Source: JBPCRW01 sp050996405 (GTDB lineage Bacteria > Acidobacteriota > Blastocatellia > Pyrinomonadales > Pyrinomonadaceae). From it: DNA of 5,717 nucleotides. This document shows, one piece after another, positions 5,343 to 5,717 of this stretch (within the stretch, counting starts at the first letter, position 1; each line of letters begins with the position of its first letter). Both the position numbers and the translations under genes were made by a program. The DNA lies in assembly GCA_050996405.1 (NCBI GenBank), contig JBPCRW010000122.1, positions 1-5,717 on the forward strand, read 5' to 3'. The notes below the pieces were generated by a model, which had not been told where the DNA came from, did not search any database, and worked only from the letters and a program-made list of their open reading frames with translations.

Positions 5343-5717
5343 ATGAGCCAAGAGAAGTTAAAAAATTTGTGGATTCTGTTCGTTGACGACGAAGCCGACG
5401 CGCGAACGATGGTTTCATTTATTCTGCAAATGAACGGCGCGCAGGTGACGACTGCGAATTCGTCAGTCGAGGCGTTGGAGATTTTGAAAAACGCCTGCGA
5501 AAGCCGGAGCGTTCCCGACGTTATTATTTCAGATATTGGAATGCCGAATGAAAGCGGCTACGCGCTGATTGAAAAAATCCGCGCGCTGCCGCCCGGACAA
5601 TGCGCGAGAATTCCGGCAATCGCGCTGACTGGATTTAATCGTCCCGAAGATAAACAAAACGCGCTCGATGCCGGATTTCAGAGACACATCGGAAAACCTT
5701 TCGATTTAGATTATCTC
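5343..5717 (+). CDS. Response regulator receiver-domain protein (3' end outside window)
   Basis: The frame is open from ATG 5343 to the window end (125 residues). An in-frame TAG at 5319-5321 makes this ATG the likely start; the ribosome site (CTGGAA) is weak. The visible part is a nearly whole CheY-like receiver domain: acidic pocket D15 and D16 (FVDDEAD), phospho-acceptor D64 (ISDIGMPNESGY), switch Thr T96 (ALTGF) and conserved K118 (HIGKPF). All five key residues are present, so it should accept phosphate from a histidine kinase. The SDIGMPxxxGY style is common in receivers attached to, or working with, hybrid sensor kinases. Whether it is a single-domain protein or has an output domain cannot be seen. 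It is divergent from the ferritin-like operon. Confidence 0.9.
   Translation, partial: MSQEKLKNLWILFVDDEADARTMVSFILQMNGAQVTTANSSVEALEILKNACESRSVPDVIISDIGMPNESGYALIEKIRALPPGQCARIPAIALTGFNRPEDKQNALDAGFQRHIGKPFDLDYL

Noticed and set aside
5203..5418. Minus-strand ORF of 71 codons across the receiver gene start
   Set aside because: It overlaps the receiver start and the AT-rich promoter region, is Arg/Lys/Ser-rich without a family match, and has no ribosome site I can point to.

Overview
The window looks like chromosomal DNA of a bacterium, with protein genes of moderate GC and AT-rich gaps. I would guess Acidobacteriota (Blastocatellia-like). The grounds are the gene types and a short palindromic repeat that translates as '..EPPALAGR'; this is recognition, not proof, and no rRNA or marker gene is present to confirm it.

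Layout, left to right. (1) Positions 3-548, + strand: the 3' part of a deoxyhypusine synthase-family gene that begins before the window. (2) Positions 484-1320, - strand: a Crp/Fnr-type regulator that converges on it and overlaps its last 65 bases. (3) Positions 1457-2815, - strand: an Nramp-family Mn2+/Fe2+ importer (mntH). (4) Positions 2890-3372, - strand: a DtxR/MntR-family metal-dependent repressor, separated from mntH by a palindromic repeat that also supplies the repressor's last codons and stop. (5) Positions 3454-3499: a perfect 22-bp hairpin, the likely terminator of the ferritin-like operon. (6) Positions 3514-4302 and 4320-5069, - strand: two tandem paralogous ferritin-like (Ferritin_2 type) genes 17 nt apart. 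The upstream one carries a clear twin-arginine export signal and the downstream one does not. (7) Positions 5076-5342: a divergent AT-rich intergenic region. (8) From 5343, + strand: the start of a gene encoding a CheY-like receiver domain, cut by the window end.

How the genes may work together: the repressor and importer form a classic metal-homeostasis pair, with intracellular Mn/Fe sensed by the DtxR-like protein and import by Nramp. The ferritin-like pair keeps full sets of candidate diiron ligands (E, ExxH, E, ExxH) and appears to act outside the cytoplasm, so the central 3.6 kb may be a metal or oxidative-stress neighbourhood. Functional coupling beyond mntR-mntH is inference. The regulator at the left, the DHS-like enzyme and the receiver protein may simply be neighbours. 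I found no phage, transposase, CRISPR or RNA genes, and nothing I would call a wholly new system. The most distinctive points are the repeat that forms the repressor C-terminus, the asymmetric Tat signals in the ferritin-like pair, and the non-canonical active-site context of the DHS-like enzyme.
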